A stretch of DNA of 64,000 nucleotides from NCBI GenBank assembly GCA_946480055.1, contig CAMLID010000001.1:124001-188000 (forward strand), given 5' to 3'. The translations under genes and the position numbers were made by a program. This DNA is from an uncultured Lysobacter sp. (lineage in GTDB: Bacteria > Pseudomonadota > Gammaproteobacteria > Xanthomonadales > Xanthomonadaceae). The first letter of the stretch is position 1. Each line of letters begins with the position of its first letter. Below the pieces are notes generated by a model. That model had not been told where the DNA came from. It ran no database searches and worked only from the letters and a program-made list of their open reading frames with translations. Positions 1 through 8,218 of the stretch are shown in pieces.

Positions 1-714
1 CTCGAGCAGATCGGCCAAGTAGGTGTAGGCGGTGAACATGCCGGTGAACAGCAACGTCGACAGCAGCACGTGGCCGACCAGCAGCGGATCGCGCAGTACC
101 CGGAACTGCTCGGCCAGCGGCAGGTGCGGACGGTCCAGGCGGCTGGACGGCAGGAACAGCATCAGCAATGCAGCCTTGCCAAATGCGACCGCGGCCAGCG
201 CGCCGAACGCGACCCGCCAACCGAACGCGTCCGAGACCAAGGTACCGATCGGCACGCCGAGCACGGTAGCGCAGATCACACCGAAGGAAATGATCGAGAT
301 CGCACGGCCGGCACGCTCCTGTCCGACAAGATCGACCGCGGTCTCGCTGGCCAGCGACCAGAACACCGGTACCCCCAGCGCCGGGATCAGACGCGCGAAC
401 GCCATCACGCCGATGTTGGGCGCCAGCGCCGCCGCCACGTTGGACAGGCCGAACAGCAGCAGCACGATCACGAACAAGCGTTTACGTTCGAAGCGCGAGA
501 AGTAGGCGGTCAGGAACGGACCGCTGGCGGCGACCGCGAACGCGAACAAGGTCACCAGCAGACCGGCCTGCGGAATGCTCACTCCCAGGTCGCGGGCGAG
601 CGGCGGCAACAGGCCGACCAGGATGAATTCGGTGGTCAGCACAGTGAAGCCGGCGGCCGACAACAGGAAGATGGGCAACAGCACGGGGAGCTCCGGAAAG
701 TGGGCGACGCGCAT
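1..714 (-). CDS. MFS efflux transporter (3' end outside window)
   Basis: An inner-membrane, proton-driven drug or metabolite exporter of the DHA1-like major facilitator superfamily is the best reading. The minus-strand frame from the ATG at 714 stays open to base 1, giving 238 codons without a stop, so the C-terminal part lies outside the window. The N-terminus begins MRVAHFPELPVLLPIF and runs into hydrophobic helices; FILVGLLPPLARDLGVS is typical of the end of TM1 and the start of the first periplasmic loop in arabinose-efflux-like permeases, and PLAEQFRVLRDPLL resembles the central cytoplasmic loop. The substrate cannot be told from sequence. Confidence 0.8.
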   Translation of the reverse strand, partial: MRVAHFPELPVLLPIFLLSAAGFTVLTTEFILVGLLPPLARDLGVSIPQAGLLVTLFAFAVAASGPFLTAYFSRFERKRLFVIVLLLFGLSNVAAALAPNIGVMAFARLIPALGVPVFWSLASETAVDLVGQERAGRAISIISFGVICATVLGVPIGTLVSDAFGWRVAFGALAAVAFGKAALLMLFLPSSRLDRPHLPLAEQFRVLRDPLLVGHVLLSTLLFTGMFTAYTYLADLLE

Positions 715-1013
715 GCCACCGCGACTGCAAGCGGTTGGCGCGGCGGGGATGGGAGAGGTGTGGCCGATCGCTGTGCGATCGGTGAGCCGGACGACAGGCT
801 AATCGGCGCTTCGGCCTCGATAAACGCGAAGCAAGCGCGCTCAGCGTTCCGAAAACGGATCAATCGCCGCCAGGCCGCGCCGGCATTGGGTTTCGCGCCT
901 ACGCGGCGTTCTGGGAATCACTATCCCAAACCGACTTCAGGTCGCGAGGCGGCCTTGCGATGTCGCGAACGGTTCGGTGGGTACTGGGACGCGCGACGGC
1001 GCGCGCAGCGCGC
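715..1013. other. Intergenic stretch upstream of MFS gene
   Basis: About 300 bases lie between the MFS start and the amidase stop, both on the minus strand. No convincing gene or clear hairpin is seen; the long plus-strand frames crossing it are continuations of antisense frames over the MFS gene. It presumably holds the MFS promoter, which I could not pinpoint. Confidence 0.4.
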
Positions 1014-1781
1014 TCATTGCGGAACGGACTGCGGCAAGGCCATCAGCTGAAGCTGCAGGTCGTAGAGAATCTCGTCGTCGTCGGGCAGCCAGGCGTCGCT
1101 CTCCTGACCGCGGTAGTGACGATGGAAGGCGCGGCGCGCGGCGGCGGGATCGCGCAGGTCGTAGCCGATCGTGCGCAGGGCGGCCCAGCAGTCGAAGCCC
1201 GGTGGCGCGGCGACGCGTTGCGCGCGCGGCCACAGGCCGTAGCCGGCCTCGGCCAGACGCTGCCAGGGAAACAGCGCGCTCGGGTCGTGCTTGCGCGTGG
1301 GCGCGATGTCGCCGTGGCCGATCACCAACTGCGGCGGAATCGACAGCCGTCGGGTAATGTCCTGTAGCAGTTGCAGCAGGGTCTGGATCTGCGCTTCGGC
1401 GAACGGCGCCGCACCGTCGTTGTCGAGCTCGATACCGATCGAGGCCGAGTTGAGGTCCTCGATACCGGCCCAGGTCGCGGTGCCGGCATGCCAGGCGCGG
1501 TCCTGTTCCGACACCAGTTGGTACAGGTGGCCGTCGGTGCCGATCAGGTAGTGCGCGCTGACCCGACGCTCGGGATCGCGCGCGCTGAGCACGCGCAAGG
1601 CGCCCTCGGCGCTGTCCATCTCGGTGTGGTGCAGCACGATCAGCTGCGCCCGGCGCGGGCCGTAATTGGGCGAACCGCGCCATTCGGCGAGCGGGTTGCG
1701 CGCGGGTGCGCTCGCGCAGGCGCACAGGCTGGCGAGCAGCAGGCCCGCAAACACCAAGCGCAGCCAGCGCGTCGCATTCAC
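1014..1781 (-). CDS. N-acetylmuramoyl-L-alanine amidase lipoprotein (AmiD/AmpD type)
   Basis: A zinc amidase of the Amidase_2 family that cleaves the lactyl-amide bond between MurNAc and the stem peptide. I start at the GTG at 1781 because it is followed at once by a lipoprotein signal (VNATRWLRLVFAGLLL, then LCAC with the lipid Cys near residue 22); the frame is open further upstream but reads as non-coding composition. Visible catalytic set: His51 in VLHHTEMD, Glu118 in IGIELD, His156 in GHGDIAP, Lys164 and Asp166 in RKHDP, which match AmpD ligands and catalytic residues in order and spacing. The lipoprotein signal favours an outer-membrane, periplasm-facing AmiD-like role over cytosolic AmpD. 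The shine-dalgarno before the GTG is weak. Confidence 0.88.
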   Translation of the reverse strand: MNATRWLRLVFAGLLLASLCACASAPARNPLAEWRGSPNYGPRRAQLIVLHHTEMDSAEGALRVLSARDPERRVSAHYLIGTDGHLYQLVSEQDRAWHAGTATWAGIEDLNSASIGIELDNDGAAPFAEAQIQTLLQLLQDITRRLSIPPQLVIGHGDIAPTRKHDPSALFPWQRLAEAGYGLWPRAQRVAAPPGFDCWAALRTIGYDLRDPAAARRAFHRHYRGQESDAWLPDDDEILYDLQLQLMALPQSVPQ

Positions 1782-2038
1782 AGCACCTGCGCCGCCGGCG
1801 TTTTCACAGACGACCTTTCCAAGATCGGATAACGACTGCACTGTCGCGCCTCTGATTGCATCGCCGGCGGATCGTCGCACGATAGCCGCATGCAGGCGAG
1901 CCGGGACCTGCGAATCCACGACCACGGCGGCCTCCGGCGCCCACCTGTCGCGGCCTTCGGCCAGGACGCGCACAGGCCACGGTTCCGGAGGCCGCCACCT
2001 CGATGGCGGCGGCGCGTTAGCGGGTCGGGGCGACGCGC

Positions 2039-2563
2039 TTATTCGGCGGACGCGTTCGGCTCCGGCTGCGACATGGGCGCCGGCCGGCGGATCTGCCGGC
2101 GCAGGCCGATGCCGTAGACCAGGTAATAGCCGACCAGGGTCGCGGCGATCGCCATCGTCAGCGGGCTGCTCTGCGTCATCGGCATACCGCCGGAGAACGC
2201 GCCGCCGGCCCAGCGCCAGGCCAGACGCCCGATCAGCAGCAGCGACAGCGCGCCGCCGATCCAGGGATTGGGTGTGTAGTACGCCGCCTTCAGGCAGGGC
2301 TCGACATGAGTATGGCGCAGCGCGAACACACCGATGGCGGCGCCGATCAGGCTGCCCGCGAGGACGCCCGGCCACACATGCGGCAGCATGACCGCGCCGA
2401 AGATCAGCGCCAGCATCGCCACGCTCAGGATCGCCAGGCGCACCAGCGCGCGCGTCGGCCGATAGGCCTGGCGGCCGAATTGGCTGCGGATGCGGCGGTA
2501 GTAGAACCAGCCGATGCCCGCGGTGGCGAGGATCGGAGTCATGGCAGGCAGGGTCATTTGCAT
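2039..2563 (-). CDS. CcdC-like (DUF1453) integral membrane protein
   Basis: A 174-residue protein with about four to five hydrophobic segments (residues near 8-20, 42-62, 66-82, 104-118 and 136-152) and a basic YYRRIRSQFGRQ stretch after the first one, which resembles the CcdC/DUF1453 family. The start is supported by an AGGAGCG ribosome site 7-8 bases before the ATG. The function of the family is not established; it sits upstream of the amidase on the same strand with a 257-base gap, so co-transcription is uncertain. Confidence 0.65.
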   Translation of the reverse strand: MQMTLPAMTPILATAGIGWFYYRRIRSQFGRQAYRPTRALVRLAILSVAMLALIFGAVMLPHVWPGVLAGSLIGAAIGVFALRHTHVEPCLKAAYYTPNPWIGGALSLLLIGRLAWRWAGGAFSGGMPMTQSSPLTMAIAATLVGYYLVYGIGLRRQIRRPAPMSQPEPNASAE

Positions 2564-2645
2564 GGCGGCGCTCCTGAATTCAGGCGCACTTTGCGCCGGC
2601 GCCGTCGCCGCGGATAGGTGCCGGAGGTAACTTTCTGCGTATCCG

Positions 2646-3551
2646 CTAGCCGGCCTTGATCTTGTGGCCGCCGAACTCGTTGCGCATCGCAGCCAGCAGC
2701 TTGTCGGCGAAGGAATCGCTCTCGCGCGAGCGCAGCCGCTCCAGCAGCGAGGCGGTGATCACCGGCGCGGCCACGTCCAGGTCGATGGCCTCGGCCACGG
2801 TCCAGCGGCCCTCGCCGGAGTCCTCGACATAGGGCGCGATCCCGTCCAGGGCCGGGTTCTTGCCCAGCGCGTCGGCGCCCAGGTCCAGCAGCCAGGACCG
2901 CACCACGCTGCCGTGACGCCATATCTGCGCGACCTGGTGCAGGTCCAGGTCGAACCCGGGTTTGCGCTGCATGATCGCGAAGCCCTCGGCATAGGCCTGC
3001 ATCAGGCCGTACTCGATGCCGTTGTGGACCATCTTGGTGAAATGCCCGGCGCCGCTGGGCCCGACCCGGCCCCAGCCGCGGTCCGCCGCCGGGGCCAGGG
3101 TTTCGAAGATCGGCCGCAACCGCTCCACCGCGGCCTCGTCGCCGCCGATCATCAGGCTGTAGCCCTCGGCCAGACCCCAGATGCCGCCGCTGGTGCCGGA
3201 ATCGACGTAGTGCAGGCCATGCTCGGCCAGCATGGTCGCGCGCCGCATCGTGTCCTTGTAATTCGAGTTGCCGCCGTCGATCACGCTGTCGCCCGGCGCC
3301 AGCAAGGGCAACAACTGGGCAAGGGTGTCGTCGACGATCTGTCCGGCCGGCACCATCAGCCACACCGCGCGCGGCGCCGGCAGCGCCGCGACCAGCTCCG
3401 CCAACGACGTCGCCGCCACGATGCCGCGCGCCGCTGCCTGCTCGCGCACCGCGGCCCCGGGGTCGTAGCCTGTCACACGATGCCCGCCGCGCACCAGGCG
3501 CTCGGCCATGTTCGCGCCCATCCGGCCCAGCCCGACCATACCCAGTTCCAT
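2646..3551 (-). CDS. gnd: 6-phosphogluconate dehydrogenase, decarboxylating, short form
   Basis: Oxidises 6-phosphogluconate to ribulose 5-phosphate plus CO2 in the cytosolic pentose phosphate pathway. The 301-residue length fits the short, usually NAD-linked form (YqeC/GntZ-like) rather than the 470-residue NADP enzyme. N-terminal Rossmann motif GLGRMGANMAERLVRGG (residues 7-23), substrate-binding IDGGNSNYKDT (91-101), SGTSGG (118-123) and catalytic HFTKMVHNGIEYG with Lys173 and Asn177 are all present. The ATG at 3551 follows AGGAGCG; the frame extends upstream but without another good start. No zwf or edd gene is adjacent, so pathway context is not given by neighbours. Confidence 0.92.
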   Translation of the reverse strand: MELGMVGLGRMGANMAERLVRGGHRVTGYDPGAAVREQAAARGIVAATSLAELVAALPAPRAVWLMVPAGQIVDDTLAQLLPLLAPGDSVIDGGNSNYKDTMRRATMLAEHGLHYVDSGTSGGIWGLAEGYSLMIGGDEAAVERLRPIFETLAPAADRGWGRVGPSGAGHFTKMVHNGIEYGLMQAYAEGFAIMQRKPGFDLDLHQVAQIWRHGSVVRSWLLDLGADALGKNPALDGIAPYVEDSGEGRWTVAEAIDLDVAAPVITASLLERLRSRESDSFADKLLAAMRNEFGGHKIKAG

Positions 3552-3703
3552 CGCTCGCTCCTGTTGGCGTGTACCCGCAGTGTTGGCGCCCAAGCTCGCG
3601 CTTGCAACGCCGGATCGCGCAACGCTGCGGTGCGCGGCCGCTGCTGACAGGAATTGACGCCGCCCTGGGCGATCATGCCCCCAGGCCCACCGAGGACGTC
3701 CCG

Positions 3704-4072
3704 ATGACCCTGCAAGGCAGCTGCCACTGCGGCAAGACCCGCTTCGAATTGAGCTTCGCTCCCACCGAACTGACCCGCTGCACCTGCTCGCTGTGCAGCA
3801 AGCGCGGCGCGCTGTGGGCCTACTACACGCCCGACCAGTTCCGCCTGTTGACGCCGCTGGACGACGTGGCGACCTATCGCTGGAACAGCCGCATGATCGC
3901 CAACCACTACTGCGACCAATGCGGCTGCAGCACCTACACCGAAAGCCCGAGCTGGGTCGACTTCAAGCCCGACTTCGATCACCCGAAGATCGGCGTCAAT
4001 GCGCGCCTGCTCGACGGCTTCGACCTGGATGCGGTGCCGGTGACGGTGCTCGACGGCAAGAACCTGTGGTGA
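3704..4072 (+). CDS. GFA family zinc protein (CENP-V/GFA fold)
   Basis: A 122-residue member of the glutathione-dependent formaldehyde-activating enzyme fold. The zinc-binding cysteines are visible: Cys7 and Cys9 in SCHCGKTRF, Cys26/Cys28/Cys31 in RCTCSLCSKRG, and the later YCDQCGCS cluster. Most members with this short length are of unknown substrate; true formaldehyde activation by glutathione is not implied. I chose the ATG at 3704 because the GFA fold begins immediately after it; the upstream extension of the frame has no homology-like features. It stands alone, divergent from gnd. Confidence 0.82.
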   Translation: MTLQGSCHCGKTRFELSFAPTELTRCTCSLCSKRGALWAYYTPDQFRLLTPLDDVATYRWNSRMIANHYCDQCGCSTYTESPSWVDFKPDFDHPKIGVNARLLDGFDLDAVPVTVLDGKNLW

Positions 4073-4087
4073 GCGCGGCGGCGCGGC

Positions 4088-4477
4088 CTAGAGACCGTGC
4101 CCACCCACCGGCACCGTCGTGGTCCCGTCGCTGAAACCCGCGATTAACGGCCGTGCGCGTGCGATCGCCTCGCGCACGGCCGGAAGCTTGAGCGAGGCGG
4201 CGTGGCTGGCCTGGTTGTCCCAGACCTCGGTGATCCAGATCGCGTCGGCGTCGCCGCTGTCGTGGGCGACGATGTAGCTCAGGCAGCCGGGCATTTCGTG
4301 CACGCCCTCGAGCAGGATCGCGACCAGTTCGTCGCGCTTGCCCGCGGTGGCGGTCATCTTTCCGATCAATCCGTACATCGTCTGCGCTCCTGCGGGGCTC
4401 GCGCGCACGGGCGCGACGGTGACGACGGCGACCACGGCGCCGGCCATGAGCACGAACTCGCGTCGGTTGCGGTCCAT
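4088..4477 (-). CDS. Exported antibiotic-biosynthesis-monooxygenase (ABM) domain protein
   Basis: The C-terminal ~95 residues form a ferredoxin-like ABM domain (YGLIGKMTATAGKRDEL start, then EMPGCLSYIV, WITEVWDN), the family of putative quinol or heme-degrading monooxygenases such as YgiN. Preceding it is MDRNRREFVLMAGAVVAVV, whose NRREF plus hydrophobic run looks like a twin-arginine signal, so export to the periplasm is likely, which is less common for ABM proteins. An in-frame ATG also exists at 4486. It is convergent with the GFA gene, leaving only 15 bases between the stops. Confidence 0.72.
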   Translation of the reverse strand: MDRNRREFVLMAGAVVAVVTVAPVRASPAGAQTMYGLIGKMTATAGKRDELVAILLEGVHEMPGCLSYIVAHDSGDADAIWITEVWDNQASHAASLKLPAVREAIARARPLIAGFSDGTTTVPVGGHGL

Positions 4478-4618
4478 GGCGCGCATCTTAGCGCCGGTTT
4501 CGACAGCCAGGGCGGCCGCGAATCGCCCCGCAGCTCCGAGATGACGTCTCCTACACGCCCCGCCACTATGATGAATGCGCGCGAGCCGCCACGGGCTCGG
4601 CGCCACACTCCCGGCGAG

Positions 4619-4855
4619 ATGCACATGCCCTGGACCCGCGCACAACTCGACGCCGAACTCGCCGCGCTGGAGGCGCGCCTGTCCGAGATCGAACGCGAGG
4701 CCGACCGCCACGACGTGCTGTCGCGGTTCGCCCTGTCGGCCAATCCCATCCTCGAAGCGGCTGCCGCCGACGACTATGCGCACGCGCTGGACCGTGTCCA
4801 GGCGATGCTGGCCGCGCGCGGGCTGGTGCTGGAGGACGACGGGGTCGCCGGCTAG
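4619..4855 (+). CDS. Small hypothetical protein, coiled-coil-like
   Basis: A 78-residue acidic, highly helical protein; residues 8-30 (QLDAELAALEARLSEIEREA) show a heptad-like pattern, then a region rich in Ala/Asp. I do not recognise a family. ATG at 4619 is followed by another at 4625; either could serve. It is divergent from the ABM gene and convergent with the hydrolase-TIR-like gene: the two stop codons overlap within CTAG at 4852-4855. Coding potential is supported by codon use but not by a known family. Confidence 0.55.
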   Translation: MHMPWTRAQLDAELAALEARLSEIEREADRHDVLSRFALSANPILEAAAADDYAHALDRVQAMLAARGLVLEDDGVAG

Positions 4856-6120
4856 GCGGCGCTGGCGTCGAACAACTCGGTGCCGTAGGCGGTCAGGCGC
4901 TCCAGCAGGCTGGCCTGGCTAGCGCATTCGAAAATGCGCACTCGCCGCTCGACGAAGGCCTGCGAGGCTTCCTGCATCAGGAACGGAAGATCCTGGTCGT
5001 CGCCGACGATGTAGATCGACGGCTTGCCCAGGATCAGCGCCCAGCCGGCTTCGTAGATCACGCTGGACACGATCTTCTTCGGATAGAACAGGATGAAGTA
5101 GCGGCTTTCGCGCAAGGCGGCCATATCCTTGCGCAGCGCCAACTCCTCGGGATCGAACTCCTCCTTCGTCGCCATCTTCATACCGGCGTAAAACACCGAG
5201 CCGAATCCGCAGCGTTGCTTCAAGACCTCGATCATCGCCAGCACGGTGTTGCGATTATCGGCGTATTCGGCATCGCCGCTGTGGCCCGCCATCGCCGCAG
5301 CCACGAACACGTCGTATTTGTAGCGGTTGAGCGCGATCTCGATGCGTTCCTTGACCCACGGGTAGACGTCGCTGTCGCGGTCGGCCGGCTTGACGATGGA
5401 CGTGTGCGAACCGCGCACCACCTTGATCCGCGACGAGGTCAGGCCGATGCCCGCGCTCAGCGAATCCACCCAGCGATCGTAGACGGCCTCCACCGCCCAG
5501 GTCGGAATCGTGGTCCTGCGCAAGGTGCTGACGCGCTCGTCCAGGGCGATGTGGTTCTCGAAGGTGTTGTTGATCTTGAGCACCAGACTGCCGTGCGACT
5601 GCAGTGCGCGCGCGTCGAAGGACAGGGCGCTCAGCAGCCGCGGCACCCGCAGCGAACCCAGTTGCGGCGTCGCCATCAGCACCAGGCCGGCGATGCGGTT
5701 GAGCGCATCGTGCTCTGCGGTCTCGACCAGACGATGGATCGTGGCCTTGCACAGCAGGCCGCCCATGCTGTGGCCGATCAGGACGACGCGCTTGTAGCCC
5801 TTGAGCTGGTCGCGGATCAGGTCGGCGAACACGCGCGCCTCGTCCTCCAGTTCTATCGACTTGCCCCAGCCCAAGCGCCCGGCCGCGGTGCGGTACTGGT
5901 ACATGCCGATGTCGACCTGGGGCAGGTCGTCGTACAGAAACGCCGGGAAGCGGCCCCAGGTCGCGCCCGGCCCGTAGCGGCTGCCGCCCAGTCCGTGCAC
6001 GAACACCAGCAGGCTGTCGTTGGTGCTGACCGGCGTGCGCTGGTGCACGACCAGCGCTTCGTCGAGCAAGCGCGGATAATCTGCCGGGTCGGCGTATGCC
6101 GGCTGCGCTTCGCGTTTCAT
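4852..6120 (-). CDS. Alpha/beta hydrolase fused to TIR/deoxyribosyltransferase-like domain
   Basis: Two domains in 422 residues. Residues 35-262 are a PGAP1/lipase-like alpha/beta hydrolase: oxyanion segment FVHGLGGSRYG (40-50), nucleophile elbow GHSMGG with Ser118, probable Asp215 or Asp219 (YDRWVD) and His239 (GSHTS). Residues 268-415 start YDVFVAAAMAG and contain LRKDMAALRESRYFILFYP then VIYEAGWALILGKPSIYIVG; the conserved Glu357 before a helix and the LGKP turn are as in nucleoside 2-deoxyribosyltransferase/TIR-like folds that cleave N-glycosidic bonds or bind nucleotides. No signal peptide, so cytosolic. The ATG at 6120 follows GGAGAGGA; a second ATG at 6135 is possible. RidA lies 105 bases upstream on the same strand. 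Substrate unknown; an immune-type effector role is only inference. Confidence 0.8.
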   Translation of the reverse strand: MKREAQPAYADPADYPRLLDEALVVHQRTPVSTNDSLLVFVHGLGGSRYGPGATWGRFPAFLYDDLPQVDIGMYQYRTAAGRLGWGKSIELEDEARVFADLIRDQLKGYKRVVLIGHSMGGLLCKATIHRLVETAEHDALNRIAGLVLMATPQLGSLRVPRLLSALSFDARALQSHGSLVLKINNTFENHIALDERVSTLRRTTIPTWAVEAVYDRWVDSLSAGIGLTSSRIKVVRGSHTSIVKPADRDSDVYPWVKERIEIALNRYKYDVFVAAAMAGHSGDAEYADNRNTVLAMIEVLKQRCGFGSVFYAGMKMATKEEFDPEELALRKDMAALRESRYFILFYPKKIVSSVIYEAGWALILGKPSIYIVGDDQDLPFLMQEASQAFVERRVRIFECASQASLLERLTAYGTELFDASAA

Positions 6121-6225
6121 CGTCGTCCTCTCCATGAACGGTGCGGCCCGGTCTTGGAGTCCAACGGCGCAGACGCCGGCGACGGGCCAGGCCACGGCAG
6201 GCCGCGCTCTGGCCCGTCGCGCGAA

Positions 6226-6651
6226 TTACGCGGCCAGGGCCGCGATCGCCTCGACCTCGAACAGCATCCCGTCCAGGGCCAGGCGCGGCACCGGGATCAG
6301 CGTGCATGCCGGCTTGGCGCCAGCACCGAACGCGGCCTCGAGCTCGGCACCGAACACATGCAGCCGCTCCTCGCTGTGGTCGACGATCAGCACGGTGAGC
6401 TTGGCGACATCGACGGTGCCCGCGCCGGCCGACGCCAGGGCGATCTTCAGATTCTCCAGCGCCTGCCGTACCTGATCGCGGAAGTCGGGCGACAGGCGGC
6501 CGTCCTGGGTTTCGCCGCCCTGCCCCGCGACCAGCAGCCAGCGTGCCGCGCCGCTGACGCTGGCCAGATGGGAATAGCCGTTGGGAGCGGGGTCGTACAA
6601 GCCGGCCGGATTGGAGAGGGTCAGTACCGGGGTCTGTCGGAAGGTGGTCAT
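6226..6651 (-). CDS. RidA/YjgF family protein
   Basis: A 141-residue member of the RidA (YjgF/YER057c/UK114) superfamily, trimeric cytosolic proteins that often hydrolyse reactive enamine/imine intermediates. Visible features are NGYSHLASVSGAARWLLVAGQGG, the helix DQVRQALENLKIALASAG and the C-terminal strand EVEAIAAL. The Arg that binds the carboxylate in canonical RidA (in the strand near residue 105) is not in the usual IPV.V context here: the sequence ACTLIPVPRLALDGMLFE keeps an Arg shortly after IPV but displaced, so it may belong to an Rid subfamily without imine deaminase activity. It is upstream of and co-directional with the hydrolase-TIR-like gene. Confidence 0.85.
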   Translation of the reverse strand: MTTFRQTPVLTLSNPAGLYDPAPNGYSHLASVSGAARWLLVAGQGGETQDGRLSPDFRDQVRQALENLKIALASAGAGTVDVAKLTVLIVDHSEERLHVFGAELEAAFGAGAKPACTLIPVPRLALDGMLFEVEAIAALAA

Positions 6652-6905
6652 GGTCGTCCTGATGCGGGGGGTGTGCCGTGCGACATGGAGACCGCGGCGG
6701 TGCGATCAAGCGCGCGCTGCGCGACCGCCCTGGTCGGCGGACACGGATACGACGATCCGACGTGCGCCGGCGTGACGTCGCCGGACCTCGCATTCGTCGC
6801 CGCGCCGCCCGCAAAGCTCACAGCCGTGGCCGCGCCGCGTTGGTAACGACAGGCGGACCCGTGCGCGCGTCCGCCGTCCCTACCACGTGCGCACGGAGAA
6901 GCGAC

Positions 6906-7604
6906 ATGAGCCTTGCAACACACAAGTTCGCCCATGCACTGCTGGGTGCGACGTTCTGGCTGGCCCTGCTGGGTTGGAGCGGCCAGGCCCTGGCGGCCTG
7001 TCCGGGCGCCAGCCCCTGCGAAACCATCCAGGTCTATCGGATCCAGTCGTGGCCGACGATCCAGTTCGACGCCGCCGGCCGCCCCCTGATCTCGATCCAG
7101 GAAGCCAACGGTGCCGACGAAAAGGCCTTCAAGGTCGCCGTCAGCGGGCAGACCGCCTCGACGGCGCTGGCGATCCGCTACAACGTCACCCGCATCGAGG
7201 ATCCGCCGAACGACTACTGCGAGTGCAACCTGGAGCACAACTCCAAGGGCTGTCCCTCCAACCTGCCGCCGCTGCAACTGCATCAGTGCTCGCGCGTCTG
7301 CCGTCGCGGCGATCTGGCCTGCACCGGCACCGGCTTCAACGTCAAACAGGACAGCGGCGGCAAGTGGTATTCCTTCCCCGCGGCGACCCAGTGCGGCGGC
7401 GTGCGTGTGAACTGGAAGAAGCACAGCTTCGGCGCGGTCAAGGCCACGTCCTGCGATTGGCTGGAGAACTCGCGCGTGATCAAGGTGGTCGGTTGCATCG
7501 CCACCGCGCTGGCCACCGCTCCGGCCCCGAGCCTGGACGATCTGTTCAACAGCAACGCGATCTGCCCCGCCGTCGCCGAAGCGACGCTGGTGTACATCCC
7601 CTGA
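6906..7604 (+). CDS. Secreted cysteine-rich hypothetical protein
   Basis: A 232-residue protein with a clear Sec signal (hydrophobic HALLGATFWLALLGWSG then GQALA before ACPG; cleavage near residue 35). The mature part has 12 cysteines, an even number that suggests disulfides, including DYCECNLEHNSKGC and HQCSRVCRRGDLAC. I do not recognise a family. A good GGAGAAGCG ribosome site precedes the ATG. The gene is monocistronic: it is flanked by a minus-strand gene start on the left and a strong terminator on the right, so it is probably expressed from its own promoter within 6652-6905. Confidence 0.75.
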   Translation: MSLATHKFAHALLGATFWLALLGWSGQALAACPGASPCETIQVYRIQSWPTIQFDAAGRPLISIQEANGADEKAFKVAVSGQTASTALAIRYNVTRIEDPPNDYCECNLEHNSKGCPSNLPPLQLHQCSRVCRRGDLACTGTGFNVKQDSGGKWYSFPAATQCGGVRVNWKKHSFGAVKATSCDWLENSRVIKVVGCIATALATAPAPSLDDLFNSNAICPAVAEATLVYIP

Positions 7605-7624
7605 CCTGGGCTGCGATCGGCCCT

Positions 7625-7660
7625 GCGCGCCCACCGGGTGTCCGGCGGGCGCGCTCTTTT
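7625..7660 (+). terminator. Intrinsic terminator after secreted Cys-rich gene
   Basis: GCGCGCCC (7625-7632) pairs with GGGCGCGC (7647-7654), with an inner CCGG/CCGG pairing, and TCTTTT follows directly at 7655-7660. It starts 21 bases after the stop codon at 7604. This is the cleanest rho-independent terminator in the window. Confidence 0.85.
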
Positions 7661-7686
7661 GGCCGATAGCGAAGACCGGCCGACGC

Positions 7687-8166
7687 CTACAGCCCCAGAT
7701 CGCTCAGGCCCGGATGATCGAGAGGGCGGCGGCCAGCGGAGTCCCAGAGGAACTTGCGCTCGCCGGCGTCGATCGCCAGGTCGTTGATCGACGCGTGGCG
7801 CTGGCGCATCAGGCCGCGCTCGTCGAATTCCCAATTCTCGTTGCCATAGGCGCGAAACCACCGGCCGGCGTGATCGCGCCATTCGTAGGCGAAGCGCACC
7901 GCAATGCGGTTGTCGCTGTAGGCCCAGAGTTCCTTGATGAGCCGATAGTCGAGTTCCTTCGCCCATTTCCGGGTCAGGAAATCGACGATCGCGTCGCGGC
8001 CGCGAAAGAACTCGGAGCGATTGCGCCATTGGCTGTCTTCGCTGTAAGCCAGAGCGATACGCTGCGGATCGCGACCGTTCCAGGCGTCTTCTGCGGCGCG
8101 CACCTTGGCGAGCGCGGTTTCCAGGGTGAAGGGCGGAAGCGGCGGGCGCGATTCAGTGGGGTTCAT
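7687..8166 (-). CDS. NTF2-like fold protein (DUF1348 type)
   Basis: A 159-residue SnoaL/NTF2-like protein; the N-terminal helix [23 protein letters not shown], then [20 protein letters not shown], and the strand pattern [30 protein letters not shown] are typical of DUF1348. No signal peptide. The activity of the family is not known. It lies downstream of the alpha/beta hydrolase (52 bases apart, same strand) and is likely in the same transcript, so its job may relate to the substrate of that hydrolase and the TetR regulator. Confidence 0.8.
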   Translation of the reverse strand: MNPTESRPPLPPFTLETALAKVRAAEDAWNGRDPQRIALAYSEDSQWRNRSEFFRGRDAIVDFLTRKWAKELDYRLIKELWAYSDNRIAVRFAYEWRDHAGRWFRAYGNENWEFDERGLMRQRHASINDLAIDAGERKFLWDSAGRRPLDHPGLSDLGL

Positions 8167-8218
8167 GGCTGTCTCCTGGATGGCGGCGCTCCGGAATTCC
8201 GAAGCGCTGCGGGGTGGT

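Noticed and set aside
5215..6846. Plus-strand open frame of 543 codons antisense to hydrolase-TIR and RidA genes
   Set aside because: Shadow frame; both minus-strand products are recognisable.
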